The position numbers and the translations under genes are program-made. Of a DNA stretch of 64,000 nucleotides, positions 46,801 through 58,951 are shown piece after piece. This DNA comes from Bilabrum cf. latius (taxonomy: Eukaryota; Bigyra: Bicosoecida; Bigyra; Bicosoecida): the NCBI GenBank assembly GCA_965178125.1, contig OZ237742.1:62001-126000 (forward strand). The letters run 5' to 3'. Under the pieces are notes generated by a model, which saw nothing but the letters and a program-made list of their open reading frames with translations, was not told the DNA's origin and did not search any database. Position 1 is the stretch's first letter; each line of letters opens with the position of its first letter.

Positions 46801-47941
46801 CCTGTCGGAGTCGATCGTGCGGCTGTTCGAGAGCCCGGCTCTGCGGTCCCGACTGGGTCAGAACGGGAGGGCGAGGGTGCTTCGGCAGTTCTCGTACTCT
46901 GTGATGAGCAAGCAGTACAGAGAGCTCGTCGATCAGGTCACATTCGAGATGAACAGGGACAGGGAGCAGGAGCCCGTCTCCACCATGACCGCGCCTAGCC
47001 CCCTGCAGCCAATGCAGCAGCAGCGGGCGATCGATGTGGTTGCCGAGGGGGGCGAGTGCAAGACCGCCGAGGGGGTCAGATCCGCCACCGCAACGGCCTC
47101 CCTCGCAGGCCCGGACCCGGCGGCCCCCGACTCACCCGCATCCACCTTGGGGAAGCAGGCCCCTGTCACGGGCGGGAGCAGGAAGGCTTGCATTCCCAAG
47201 GTGGCCAGCGGGGTGTCTGTCGGACAGGTGTCTCTGGGGGGGCAGGCCCCTGGGGGAGCCTCCGGGATCGGATCGGGGGCCTCCTCAGGCGCAGGGAAGA
47301 GCAGCATCCTGCCTGGCGGCGATGCTGAGAAGAGTACGGTGGCCGTGCGCCGCCCGGCTCCACGGGCCCCCTTGCCCGCCGCTCGCCAGCCAGTTGTTCT
47401 GGTTGACATGGACAGCACCATAGTGGACTTTGACGGCTCCTTCCTCAAGCGATGGCTGCCCAGGCATCCCGGGGATGAAACCCTCGTGCGCTCCCGCAGG
47501 CACTACGAGCTGGAGAGGAACTTTCCCATCGAGCTCAGGGAGGAGGTGACCAGGACCATCGCGGCCCCAGGTCTGTACATCGCCATGGAGCCCATCGAGG
47601 GAGCGCTGGACACGCTGCAGGACATGCTGGAGCACGGCCTGGACGTGAGGCTCGTGACATCACCGCACCCCAGCTGCTACGCCGCCTGTGCAGCGGAGAA
47701 GTTCCAATGGGTGAGCGATCACCTGGGTGACGAGTGGTGCGCCCGGCTGGTCATCGCCAGAGACAAGACGCACGTCCGAGGCAGGTGGCTCATCGACGAC
47801 AAGCCCAAGATCACTGGCAGCAGCGACCCCGCCTGGGAGCACGTGATCTTCGCCCAGCCGTGGAACGACGAGGTAGATGCAGAAGGCCGCAGCCGGATGA
47901 GGCGGTGGAGCGACTGGCGCAAGGTGCTCCGGATCAAGTGA
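43851..47941 (+). CDS. GT-B glycosyltransferase fused to 5'(3')-deoxyribonucleotidase
   Basis: Exons 43851-43873, 44084-44317 and 44602-47941 join in phase (introns 210 and 284 nt; branch-like CTAAC before the second acceptor) to encode 1,198 residues ending in TGA. One TAG lies at 46535-46537. A disordered N-terminal 430 residues precede a GT4-type transferase (FGHSLERNGANNFLLYLVRS, PSAWTIHEAWPRDQ, LHLGTVCKRKAQD, then RFYHAADAVLVPSRNEVLP with CEAMAFQRPVV). The TAG sits in the transferase between well-matched blocks. After a linker the last 180 residues form a HAD phosphatase of the NT5C type: VLVDMDSTIVDFDG (DxDxT nucleophile), LVTSPH and LIDDKPKITG. The two activities are not normally fused. 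The sugar and acceptor are unknown. Confidence 0.75.
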
Positions 47942-48294
47942 TCGATCGGTCAAGTCTTCGATCGCGTGCCATGGGGTCGCCCTCTTGGCCACCCGGGTTG
48001 GTCGCTTCGATTTTGTTTCTGTTGCTTAGAAGCGCCCCACCATAGTGACATAAGTGTTATTCACTTGTCGATTTGATTGCTCAAACTCTGCTCCTAGTCG
48101 TACCACAAGAACGAAGCAGTGTTGAATTTGTCCACCGCTCCGGAATCAAGATGCGAAATCAAGATTCGTTCATTCGTTCGAACGCACGACACGAGCTCGC
48201 AGGATCAACGTGGTCTGCAGTGTTGCCATTTAGTGAACTACCAGCGACGGTCATTTGTCGCTGGCGAGTCGAGCGCGGTTGACACACGAGAACC
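47942..48294. other. Intergenic region
   Basis: About 350 bp separate the glycosyltransferase stop from the receptor start. No ORF, RNA gene or repeat is supported. Confidence 0.5.
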
Positions 48295-50284
48295 ATGCTG
48301 CTGCTGGCATTTACTGTCTTTGAAGTAGCAGGTGCAGGATTGGCTGTGAGCCACGTGCCTGGCGGCTTAACATATCCGCGTACATGTGTGCCTGGAATTC
48401 ATTCACTTAATCTGTGCCCAAGCCCCGCAGGCAAGTGAATCTTCATCACTGACGGTTTCGGCACCGGGCATCACCCCCTCTCCACCAATCGCAAGGGACA
48501 TTGATCACACCGATGCACTATTCGGTATACCATTGTATCGAGGCTCGCTGAACGGCCCCATTGTCGACATAAGCTTGCTGTCTGGTATGGAAGGCAACGC
48601 TGACGGGTGCGATCCGTATTCGCTTCCGACGGATTCGGCACCGGACACAATCCTGCTGATTGACCGTATCCAATCGGGACAAACCAAGAGTACGCGCTTG
48701 AACCATAATTTTGCTGAATCGGAGTCGTTGGAATCCTCAGTCATGCTGCAAAAGGCGCCGCAATCGCAGCTGGAGCCCAGCACGGCGAGGTCACCCACCA
48801 CTGGCATCGGTCCAACCATCAACATGACCCTGGCTCTAGACATTCCGCAGCCCCGGTGCACGTTTGCCCGACGTGTTTAGCTAGCATAGGACGCCGGTGC
48901 TGCCGGAGCCTTGATCATCTTCGATGCTGGCGTGTGTGGCAGCAGCACCTCGTGCCCCTCAACGAGCGAGTACTGCACGGACACCTGCAGAGACGGGCTG
49001 GGCCCTGCATCGCCGGACCACTCGTGCTACTGCTCCTTGCCCTTCATGGCGCCACTTGGTGGCCAAGGTGACGGCGTGGACATCCCCTCCATGCTCATCG
49101 GGGACACCGACGCGCGGCAGATCAGGGCATGTCTCAGGCGCGCCCCTGGCTCCGGCTGCGAGCAGCAGGCCCCAAGCCAGCAAATAGACCCCTTGCAGCC
49201 ACCCCTGCGCGCCACCATGGCCTGGGACCTGCCCCTGCCCTCGGGAGTCGTGCCCATCCAGCCCTGGACAGAGCCCAACGACGCCCCGGGGGCAGACTTC
49301 CTGCAGGCACTGGCCCCCTATTTCGGGGAGGAATGGCTGGCGCGCTTTGCCGCGCTCGAGCCCCGGTTCTTCGTGTGGGATGGGGCCGCGCTCAACTGCA
49401 CGCTGCCAATCCCGGGGGGCGGGGGCAAGCTGCAGTGCGGGTCCCAGTGCGTGAACTGGGGGAGATACTGCGCGCCCGACCCTGACCAGGACCTGGAGCG
49501 GGGCCTATCGGGGGCTCAGGTGCTGGACGAGGTGGTGCGGTCGGCATGCGTGTTCCAGGCAGCCAACGCCTCCGCCCACCGGTCCGACCCCGCCTCCCCT
49601 GCGCGGGCCGCCGGGCGCGCCTCAGCGCAGTGGATCTCCTACTCGACTGGGTTCACGCAGCAGTGCACCGAGAGGAGAGATCTGTCGGCGGCGTGCAGCC
49701 GGTCCGTGCAGTCGGCCGTGGGGGTCTCTCTTGGGGAGGTGCAGGCGTGCGTGAGCGAGAGCAACAGGACCGACGGGAGCAACGCCGTGCTGGATCTGCA
49801 GCTGAGGGAGAGGGAGAGCCTGCTGCTGGTGGTGCTGCCCTCGGTGGTCATCGGCGACACCGTGCTGAGGGGTCGCCTCGATGTCGCGGGGCTGGCGGCG
49901 GCCGCGTGCAGGGCTGCACCAGAGTAGGAGCGCGCCCACAACGCGCTGTGCCAGTGCACTGCCAAGGGGAGTGGGGACCCCTTGGCATGCGCGCAGGCTG
50001 CTGCGAGGGGCGGGGGCGGCGGGCTGGGCGGGGCAGCTGTTCCCCCGTGGGTGATCGGAGTGATCGCCGGGCTGGTGGCTGTGGTGGGGCTGCTGGTAGT
50101 GGGCGGCTTGGTGCTGCACCGGGGGCAGCAGGGAACCAGGGATCGTCTGGAGCAGCTGCTTCGTGAGGACGAGCAGGAACACGCAGCCGGTGGGAGGATG
50201 AGGCAGCTGGAGGCGCTGGGCACCGGCACCGGGAGCGGGACAACGGACGGCATCGGTGGACGGTAGGGCGAGCCCGAGGTGTGA
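48295..50284 (+). CDS. Vacuolar-sorting-receptor-like protein (PA domain, membrane anchor)
   Basis: Exons 48295-48345 and 48431-50284 join in phase 0 across an 85-nt intron and encode 634 residues ending in TGA. Exon 1 is a signal peptide (MLLLAFTVFEVAGAGLA). The PA domain follows, with CTFARRV and LA-DAGAAGALIIFDAG around TAG codons at 48878 and 48887. The VSR luminal region is diagnostic: CGSQCVNWGRYCAPDPDQDL, then ACVFQAAN, and LPSVVIGDTVLRGRLDVAGL. A single membrane helix (WVIGVIAGLVAVVGLLVVGG) and a short charged tail end the protein. TAG also occurs at 49925 and 50264. In plants VSRs carry soluble cargo from Golgi to vacuole; related proteins exist in several protists. I see no EGF repeats before the anchor, unlike plant VSRs. 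Confidence 0.82.
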
Positions 50285-50464
50285 GGCATGCCGGAGCACT
50301 CCTGTCCTATTCAACCCGCTTCTTTTGTTGATACATCTATGTATCAGAATCGTTTTAAAATGAAATGCCGGTCACTCGTTGCTCGGTACTCACGTTTCAG
50401 ACTCAATCAATCAATCCATCCATACATCAATTGATTTATCCTTGATGCACATTATTGCTGGCGC

Positions 50465-51504
<1,040 letters not shown>

Positions 51505-52737
51505 ATGAGCAGTGCAGCTGCAGCACAGAGACGAACAATTGCGACTGCGTTGGAAGATGAGCTTGTTGAGCGCGAGAGAACGGCCGAAACGGCAAAACTC
51601 AACCGAATGGTGGACGAGGTGAAAGCAGAATATAGCAGTTCGCTGCCAAAGTGAGGCTTGGATGATACATTCAGGTAAACATGTCACTCAGGTGACCCAA
51701 TATGCTACATAGATGCACATGCTGTTGGTTCCGAGCACTTGCAGCCTTCCTACGCTTTGGGGTGCAAACGGCCAGATGGCAGGCCGCCTTGACTAGTTCA
51801 TGCGCACAATTTGTATTGATTTGCCCATTGCAGACAGGATAGGGTTCGGTTGTAGAACAAAGGTGCCAGGGCGCGTGCCAGATTGAGAGTGATTGAAAAG
51901 GAGGCCCAGTAGGATGCTCTAATGCGACACAATTCGCAGCTGCGTCGCATCATTCATTTCGTGGAGAAGCGAAGAAACCTGCCGCTGACACCGTTCGCAT
52001 CAAGTCAGGCTGTGTTGGAATCCATTCGAGCGCGAGCCGATGCCGCAGTGAAGAAAGCAATCGCCGATTAGCGCAACGTTTCGAGACAGGGCGGGCCGGC
52101 AGCTCGCGCGCGCACGAGCTCGAGCAGCTCCAAGGCAGCCGGTGGGGCGAGCAGCTCCACCATCAGCATGGCAGCACAAGCGGCGCAGGCCGCAGCAGCA
52201 GTCGCGGCTGCCGCTGTCCGCAACAACGGCCTCGGTGGCCCTGCAGGTGTCCCGCAGCCCCCGGCCAAGAGGGCAAGGTAGGACGCGAGCACCAGCGCAG
52301 CCTCGGCAGCAGCCGCTGCCGCTGCAGCGGCAGCAAAGGTAGCCGCGAGCGTTGCTGCTGTTAACGCGGCTGCGTCCGGCAGCGGTATGTCAATGTCAAT
52401 GTCGCTGCCCATGTCGGCCGCCGGTGGAGCCCGGCAACACCCCGGCACTAGCTCCAGCTCCAGCTCCGCCCCAGGGGTTGCAAGGCCTGCGGCGGCCGCG
52501 GCCAGCCAAATGCAAGGTAGCTCTGGCTCTAGCGGCAGTCGAGCAGGAGACGGCTCTCCGTTCGGCTCCCACCAGGGCATCTCGGCGGCGGGGGTGGCAG
52601 GGCGAGGGGACGGGGACGGGGACGGCAGCATGTCCGTACCGCAGGCAGCGACCGGCGCGCATGCAGGGGGGGGGGGCGCGTCCAGCAGCAGTGGCGTTGG
52701 CAGGCTAGGTGAAGGGAGCTCTGTGCCGATGTCGTGA
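51505..52737 (+). CDS. Coiled-coil N-terminal protein with Ala/Ser/Gly-rich tail, unknown
   Basis: Exons 51505-51650 and 51834-52737 join in phase (183-nt intron) and encode 349 residues ending in TGA. Four TAG codons are in frame, in the contexts RL-NKG, EAQ-DALMRH, IAD-RNVS and RAR-DAST. The first 130 residues form a charged helical region (EDELVERERTAETAKLNRMV, RHNSQLRRIIHFVEKRRNLP), likely a coiled coil. The remainder is Ala-, Ser- and Gly-rich with a MSMSMSLPMS run. I do not recognise the family. The exon-exon phase match and continuity of the coiled coil across the splice support the model. Confidence 0.55.
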
Positions 52738-52859
52738 GGAACACTTTGCAGTTGCCTTGGCTTGGCGGCTGGCAAGATGACCCTGTGAACGAATGCGTGC
52801 CATGTGTGCTCATCTGGATAATCCATGTCGAACCAGCGAAACACGTGTGATTTCCAGAT

Positions 52860-53160
52860 GTGTATGGTGGTAGCTCTGTCATTCGCACTCGCTCACTCTT
52901 CTTGGATGTAGCAGTGGTAGTGTATGGTGGTAGCTCTAGTCATTCGCACTCGCTCACTCTTCTTGGATGTAGCAGTGGTAGTGTATGGTGGTAGCTCTAG
53001 TCATTCGCACTCGCTCACTCTTCTTGGATGTAGCAGTGGTAGTGTATGGTGGTAGCTCTGTCATTCGCACTCGCTCACTCTTCTTGGATGTAGCAGTGGT
53101 AGTGTATGGTGGTAGCTCTAGTCATTCGCACTCGCTCACTCTTCTTGGATGTAGCAGTGG
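52860..53160. repeat. 60/61-bp tandem repeat, 5 copies
   Basis: Units start GTGTATGGTGGTAGCTCT at 52860, 52920, 52981, 53042 and 53102; some have one extra A after CTCT. Units are contiguous, with no spacers. The block lies between the 3' ends of the coiled-coil gene (plus) and CSN6 (minus), so it probably falls in 3' UTR or intergenic DNA. Confidence 0.95.
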
Positions 53161-53174
53161 CGCGTGCATGCCAG

Positions 53175-54495
53175 TCATCGCCTAGACCCCCTGCTGCCTC
53201 GGTTGAAGGCGCCTCGCAAGCCTCCCATGCCTCCCATCATGCCCATCATACCCCCGCCCATACCCATGCCCCCCATCTCAAAGTCGCCTGCCCCGGGGTA
53301 TCCCATCCCCATCCCGCCGCCGCCCCCGCCCCTGCCCCTACCTCCAGCGCCCCCGCCCATCCTGCTCTCCATGGCCGCCGCCTCCTCTGACATGCTCACC
53401 ACGGACTGGGCGCCCCGCACACCGCGGGACAGGTGGGACACCAGCTCCAGCAGACCGCCGTCGCCCAGCTCCCCGGCCAGCGCACTCGTCACCTCGTCTG
53501 AGCCCCCCGCCGGCAGCCGGGAGCTGCACGCGGCCACCTGCCGCAGCAGCGCACGGGTGGGCCTCAGCTTGCCGGCCTTGGTGGCCTTGAGCAGGGTGAG
53601 GATTGTCTGCACCCGCTCCCGTAGCCGCTACAGCGCTCCAATCGTCTTGCCCGCGTGCCCAACCACCGTGCTCTTTCCCTTAGCGTCATCGCTCGACTGC
53701 GAGACAGCGTCCACCGTGATGCGCTCCGTTGCCACGGCGTCGATGCGGAATGGGATCTCGGCGAAGGCGTTGGACTGCGCCCCGTCTGTAGTCACCACCA
53801 CAGATTGATAGCAAGACACGGGAAGATCCTTCTGGCCCGCTGCCACGGCGGCAGGGTCCACGCGCACCATGACTGGATCCTCGTTGAACTTCATGAGGAT
53901 CCGGTGCAGGCGCATGTGGTCCTCTACCACCGCATTCCCAGTGGTGTACCATCCCAGCAGCTCATACTTGGGATAAACAGTCTATACCACGCCAACGTTG
54001 TGCTTAATGAATTTTTCGTCGACGTGCAAGTTGCCTTTGCTGTCGCGCACGTAGGCCATTTCGAAACTGTAGAATACCTCCACGCGTCTGCCTACTTGTG
54101 ACCCGTACAACAACCCGTAAACATCTGGATTTCCACCTCGGCCGAGCGGAGAGGCATCAATGCCTCCGGGGATACCAACGAGCGCCTTGTCGGCTTCTCC
54201 ACCACCTTCATAATCATCCTCGTCAATGTCTGGGACCACTTCGCCTTGCTCTCTGGTGCGAGTGAAGTGATCACTGATATTAATGATAACGAGCTGCAAA
54301 ATACGCAAATATCAGACAAGCTTTCGCGGAATGCAAGGCGAAATCGAGGGTAAGAGGGTTCTCGAACCATGCGTGCAGCAGCCTCACCGGATGCAACAGA
54401 AGATCCTCGGCAGCAGCTTCGCTTGTAGCAAGCTACGGTGCAAGCGATGCGCCAGCACCACTTGATGCGCCGCTAGACTTAGATTCTGACGCCAT
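53175..54495 (-). CDS. CSN6: COP9 signalosome subunit 6 (MPN domain)
   Basis: Minus-strand exons 54495-54388 and 54293-53175 join in phase 0 (94-nt intron) and encode 408 residues ending in TGA. TAG is in frame at 54433-54435, 53982-53984 and 53628-53630. The splice forms LLLHP-LVIINISDHFTR, matching the start of the CSN6 MPN domain. Further matches are YGLLYGSQVGRRVEVFYSFE, YELLGWYTTGN and DLPVSCYQSV. The JAMM metal motif is absent, as in other CSN6 proteins, so it is a scaffold. The complex removes NEDD8 from cullins. The C-terminus ends in an unusual Gly/Met-rich tail (MGGMGMGGGMMGMMGGMGG). RPN8 and eIF3f are relatives but fit less well. It is head-to-head with the GH3 gene, 208 bp apart. 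Confidence 0.85.
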
Positions 54496-54703
54496 CTCTG
54501 CAATGTATTGGGGGTCGTTCTTGCATGTTGATAGTTGCCGGCGCCGCGCAATCCGCAGGGGGCACCAGCGGGGGCAATTTGGGGTCATCCGGGCGGAACC
54601 ATTGAGTTGCAGTGCGAGCTGTGGCGCGCAAGCAACATTATAACGCCTCTGGTTTCGTTTGTTTGCCGTTCTCGTTTTCGTGGGTAGCGTCCACACAGTA
54701 CAA

Positions 54704-57271
54704 ATGAAGCTTCTGCAAGTCGCTTCGATATTTGCGGCAGTGTATACCCCGGTGTACGCTATGATCCAGCCGCCGTTCCACCCTAACCGCTCTTCAATCC
54801 TCAGTACGAGAGCTTGCCGACCAGGGTTTGACAAGTACGATTTTTGCAACACGAAGCTTTCAGTGGCGGATAGAGCAAAGGCTGTTGTTAAGCTCGCTGA
54901 CGACGATCTGAAGCCGAAGCTCCTAACAGCGCGTGGTTGGCCGCAAGGCAACATACAGGGAGTCCCAGACATCGGCGTCCCGCCGCTAGACAAGGGTTAG
55001 ATTATACGTACTGGTGTTGAAAGCACGAACGAATGAGCTCCACTCTTAGCAAGGCCCTATCCATGCTAACCCTTGATGGTTCCCGTCGCAGGCCAGAACT
55101 CACTTCATGGGGTGCAGACACTCTGCATAGAGGACCGCTGCGCCACGTCATTTCCGATGCCAAATGCATTAGGCGCCTCGTTCAACCAGTCCATGTGGCG
55201 TGCCATGGGAGACGTCATCGGCGTGGAGACTCGCGTCGCCTACCTCACTGGCTGCCCTGAGGCGAGCACGTGGAGCGGTCGCCCCCCCGCTGGCCTCGAC
55301 ACGTGGAGCCCCACCATCAACCAGCCCAGGGACCCGAGGTGGGGCCGCTCCCAGGAGGTCGTGAGCGAGGACCCGCTGCTGCTGTCCGACTACGCGGTGG
55401 CCTACACCAAGGGGGTGCAGGAGGGGGAGGACCCTCGGTTCCTCAGGGGGGTGGCCACGCTCAAGCACTGGGTGGCATACTCACTCGAGGACAGCGACGG
55501 GTACACGCGGCACAACTTCTGCGCCCACGTGTCCGACTATGATCTGGGAGCCACCTATTTCCCCATGTTCAAGAAAGCGGTGCAGGACGCCAAGGCGGCC
55601 AGCATCATGTCGTCCTACAACGCGGTGGCCTTCATGGACTCGGAGAACACGACCTGCGTGCCCACCAGCGCCAGCGCAGAGCTGAGGCACGTCCTGCGTG
55701 ACGAGTGGGGCTTCCAGGGCTACCAGACTTCGGACACGGGCGCCATCAGCGACATCGACAAGAACCACAAGTACGTCCCCACCGGGTCTCAGGCCTCGTG
55801 CGCGGCTGTCAAGGACGGGCAGTGCGACATCGACAGCGGCAGCGTGTACTGGGACAACCTGGCGCAGGGCGTGGCCAACGGGGAGTGCGCGCAATCGGAC
55901 GTGGACCTGGCCCTGCAGCACGCCATGGAGGTGAGGGTGCGGCTGGGTCTCTTCGACCCTGTCGAGGACCAGCCCTACTGGAACTACTCCACCAGCGAGT
56001 TCGGGAAGAACAGCTCGCAGGCCCTGGCCCTGGATGCCTCGAGACAGGCCTCGGTGCTGCTCAAGAACCAGGGCGGGCTGCTGCCTCTCAAGAAGGGCCA
56101 GCGGGTGGCGGTCATCGGGCCCAACGCTGACAGCGAGACCGCCCTGGTGGCGTCGTACCTGGGCCAGCTGTGCCCGGGGAACAAGTGGGACGACCTCTCC
56201 TGCCTCCAGACCGTGCAGGAAGCCATCAAGGCCGCAAATGCGGGGGGCAGCACCCAGTACGAGAAGGGATGCGACGTCAACTCGCAGGACAAGAGCGGCT
56301 TTGCTGCAGCTGTGGGGGCCGCCAAGTCGGCCGACGTGGCGGTGCTGGTGATGGGCATCGACCAGAGCATCGAGGGCGAGAGCCACGACCGCAAGGACAT
56401 CGAGCTGCCAGGCGTGCAGCACGATCTCGTGCAGGCAGTGCTGGCGGTGCAGCCCAGCACCGTGGTGGTGTTCCTCAACGGGGGTGTGGTGGACATCAGC
56501 GCGGAGAAGGCCAGCGCCCCCGCCATCCTGGAGAGCTTCTACCCGGGGTACCACGGGGGCAGGGGCGTGGCTGACGTGCTGTTCGGGGACCACAGCCCCG
56601 CGGGCCGGCTGCCTTTCACCATGTACCATGCCAACTACACGAACGAGGTGAACATGACCAGCATGTGCATGGGCTGCGCCCCTGGAAGGACCTACAGGTA
56701 CTTCGACGGGCCTGTCGTGTACCCCTTCGGTGCCGGACTCAGCTACACCACATTCAAGATGAGCTGGAGTCCGCAGCCGCCCGCCCCTCTGCGCATGCCA
56801 GCCGCTTTGCCCAGCGCCCCCGCCACCCAGTATACCGTGACCGTGTCCAACACGGGCTCTGTGTCCAGCTCTGTCGTTGTGCTGGCCATGTGGAAGCCCA
56901 AGGCACTGGCCGCCCCCGAGATGGCGGACTACCCCCTCCGACTGGAGCTGTTCGGGTACGACAAGGTGTTCATCCCTGCTGGCGGGTCCAAGCAGGTGAC
57001 CTTCAGCGTGGACCAGGGGTCCCTCAGGGTGGTGCACCCCCGCACTGGGGACGTGTTGTCGGCCCCCGGGGAGTACGAGATCGTGTTCACCACCAACACC
57101 ATGGCCGTGCCCGAGATGGCAGGCGAGGAAGCCGCCGCCCAGTACGTGGCACAGGCGCGGGCACAGGGCGCCGTGGAGCTGCTTCGGGCCCAGGTGGTCG
57201 TGGATGGAGAGGCAGCTGCCGTGGTGGACAAGTTCCCCATGCCGAGGCCCGGTAGGGAGCTGGTTCAGTGA
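54704..57271 (+). CDS. Secreted GH3 beta-glycosidase (beta-xylosidase/beta-glucosidase type)
   Basis: Exons 54704-54995 and 55092-57271 join in phase across a 96-nt intron with a clear TGCTAAC branch site, giving 823 residues ending in TGA. The start carries a signal peptide (MKLLQVASIFAAVYTPVYA). The GH3 N-domain shows NSLHGVQTL, the ATSFPMPNALGASF region, NQPRDPRWGRSQEV and QTSDTGAISDI, whose Asp is the expected nucleophile. The C-domain (VAVIGPNADSETALVASYLG, VMGIDQSIEGESHDRKDIEL) and a fibronectin-III-like C-terminus (YTVTVSNTGSVSSSVVVLAM) follow. Such enzymes release xylose or glucose from plant or algal polysaccharide ends. It has no in-frame TAG. The exact sugar cannot be read from sequence. 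Confidence 0.9.
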
Positions 57272-57457
57272 TGCGTATGCGTTGGGCAGCATTCCACTCG
57301 CGGTCTTGAGAGTGCCAGAGCCGGTGCCGCCGGTGGTGCGACAGTGAGACAACGCGCGATGTGATTGCTTCTTGGATGCGATTATTCACGCTATGCTTTG
57401 GCTGCATTCAGTCCACCTGACAGGAACATTCCCAGCCTATAGCGCTGCTCCCGCGTA

Positions 57458-58798
57458 TTATCTTTGATCCCCTGCACCGCCACTCGCCGGTGTCTCCTAG
57501 CCAGCGGACGAGCTGCTGCCAGCCCCTCCCTCGGCCTTGGCTTTCCCAACACCAACGCCCTTGCCTGCGCCCATCGCGCCGTGGCTCGAAGCCCCTGCAT
57601 CCTATGAAGCACATGAAGCAGAAGCAGCCTTCAATCTAGCCAGCTCTGGGGAAACACCCGCAGCAGGTGGTCCGGACGATGCACTGCAGACCCCCTCGCC
57701 TACCTTACCCCCACCAGCAGTCGCCCGGCCCTTCCCACTGGCAAGCAGCCCCATCCTCGCTCGCGCCACCATGCCCACGCAGTCCAGTGCCTTCATGGCC
57801 ATCCCCTGCCCCCTGCGGCGCGCCAGAGCCAGCAGTGCGGCCTCGGCCCGCCCCAGCCCCGCCTCAGCAGACGCCCGCCGTGGGCTGCCCCTCGGCATTC
57901 GCAACACGGTGCCGGCCCTCTGGGCTGCTGGCCCGCCCATGCCCCTCATCTCGGGGAGGGCCTGCCCGCACCACTCCAGCTCCAGCTCGCCCTCAGGTTG
58001 CGACCGGGCCGCCTCGGGGATGCCTCTACCGCTCCGCACCGCCGTGAGGTCATACCGCACGCTGCGCTTGTGCTCGAAGGACCAGCGCTGCTTGAAGCGA
58101 GCGCTGCGGCACCCCGCCAGCGGGGGTGCGTGCAGTGCGGCGAGTAGCCATTGCTCGCCCCTTTGGGCAGCTGAGAGCAGGTCGGTCGCTCCGATGGCGA
58201 CTGGTCCTTTCGGTCTGGCGCCATGGGGTGCCACCCCAGTGGCTACCCCGGAGGGAATGCTCACTTCGGACGAGCGCTGCAAGCGGACGTCGCCAAGCCG
58301 AAATCTACCCGTATCCCTTGAGCGTAGCGGCTCAGACCCAGGCACGATGGCATCGAGATCTACGACTGCGTCGGCCGTGCCAATCTTGTGTTTCGCGAGA
58401 CGCTCCTGCGTGTTCAACACGATAGGTTCAGACGAGGCGGTACCGGAAGCTGGAACCGGCTTTTCGGTACCATGGTTTTCTTTTTTATCGCATATTGAAA
58501 GTCTAGGCTAGCCGTGAACTTGCACATCAAGGGTGAACGACGATGATTTGGTTGTCCACGACGGATTCGATTCCAGGTGTTTCCGAAGGGCCTCTACTGC
58601 CACCCCGTCGCCAACTCCGCGCACAATAATTTCGATTTCACTCGATGGGTCGGCCCCGTGCTCCAGGATCCAAAGAGCTAGAATGTCCTCTGTTGCTGCC
58701 ATGAAGCGCTCCTCAGCTTGTCGTTTCCTCGCAACGGGATCGACTCGGGCCCGCTTTGCAGCGCTGCCCAGCGGGGATCCATCACGCCCGCGCTTCAT
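57458..58798 (-). CDS. Probable tunnel-type mRNA-capping RNA 5'-triphosphatase
   Basis: A single exon of 446 codons runs from ATG 58796-58798 to TAA 57458-57460, with TAG at 58508, 57602 and 57497. Three elements of the Cet1-type triphosphate tunnel fold can be matched in order: SSEIEIIVRG near residue 54 (ExE metal ligands), KRSVRYDLTAVRSG near 248, and GELELEWCG near 273 (second ExE set). In yeast and many protists this enzyme removes the gamma phosphate of pre-mRNA before capping. Short surrounding matches and Ala/Gly-rich insertions make the assignment moderate. Other TTM-family phosphatases are the alternative. The N-terminus is basic (KRGRDGSPLGSAAKRARV), a possible nuclear signal. It is divergent from PIG-C, 153 bp apart. 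Confidence 0.55.
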
Positions 58799-58951
58799 TG
58801 TCACGCTGTACTTGCTTGTCTGATTCGATTATGCAGGAGGATGCACTACTAGTACGCTCGCACAGTGCAGATGTGACTAGTGGGCATCAAACACAGACAT
58901 TGTGGCCCCATTCGCGTGTGTATCACAAAATGCCAATCAAATGAATATGAA

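Noticed and set aside
52860-53160. CRISPR-like array
   Set aside because: Units are contiguous, with no unique spacers, and the DNA is eukaryotic.
55481-57352. A 623-residue minus-strand ORF opposite the GH3 gene
   Set aside because: It is a GC-rich shadow of a strongly coding sequence. The plus frame has all GH3 motifs.
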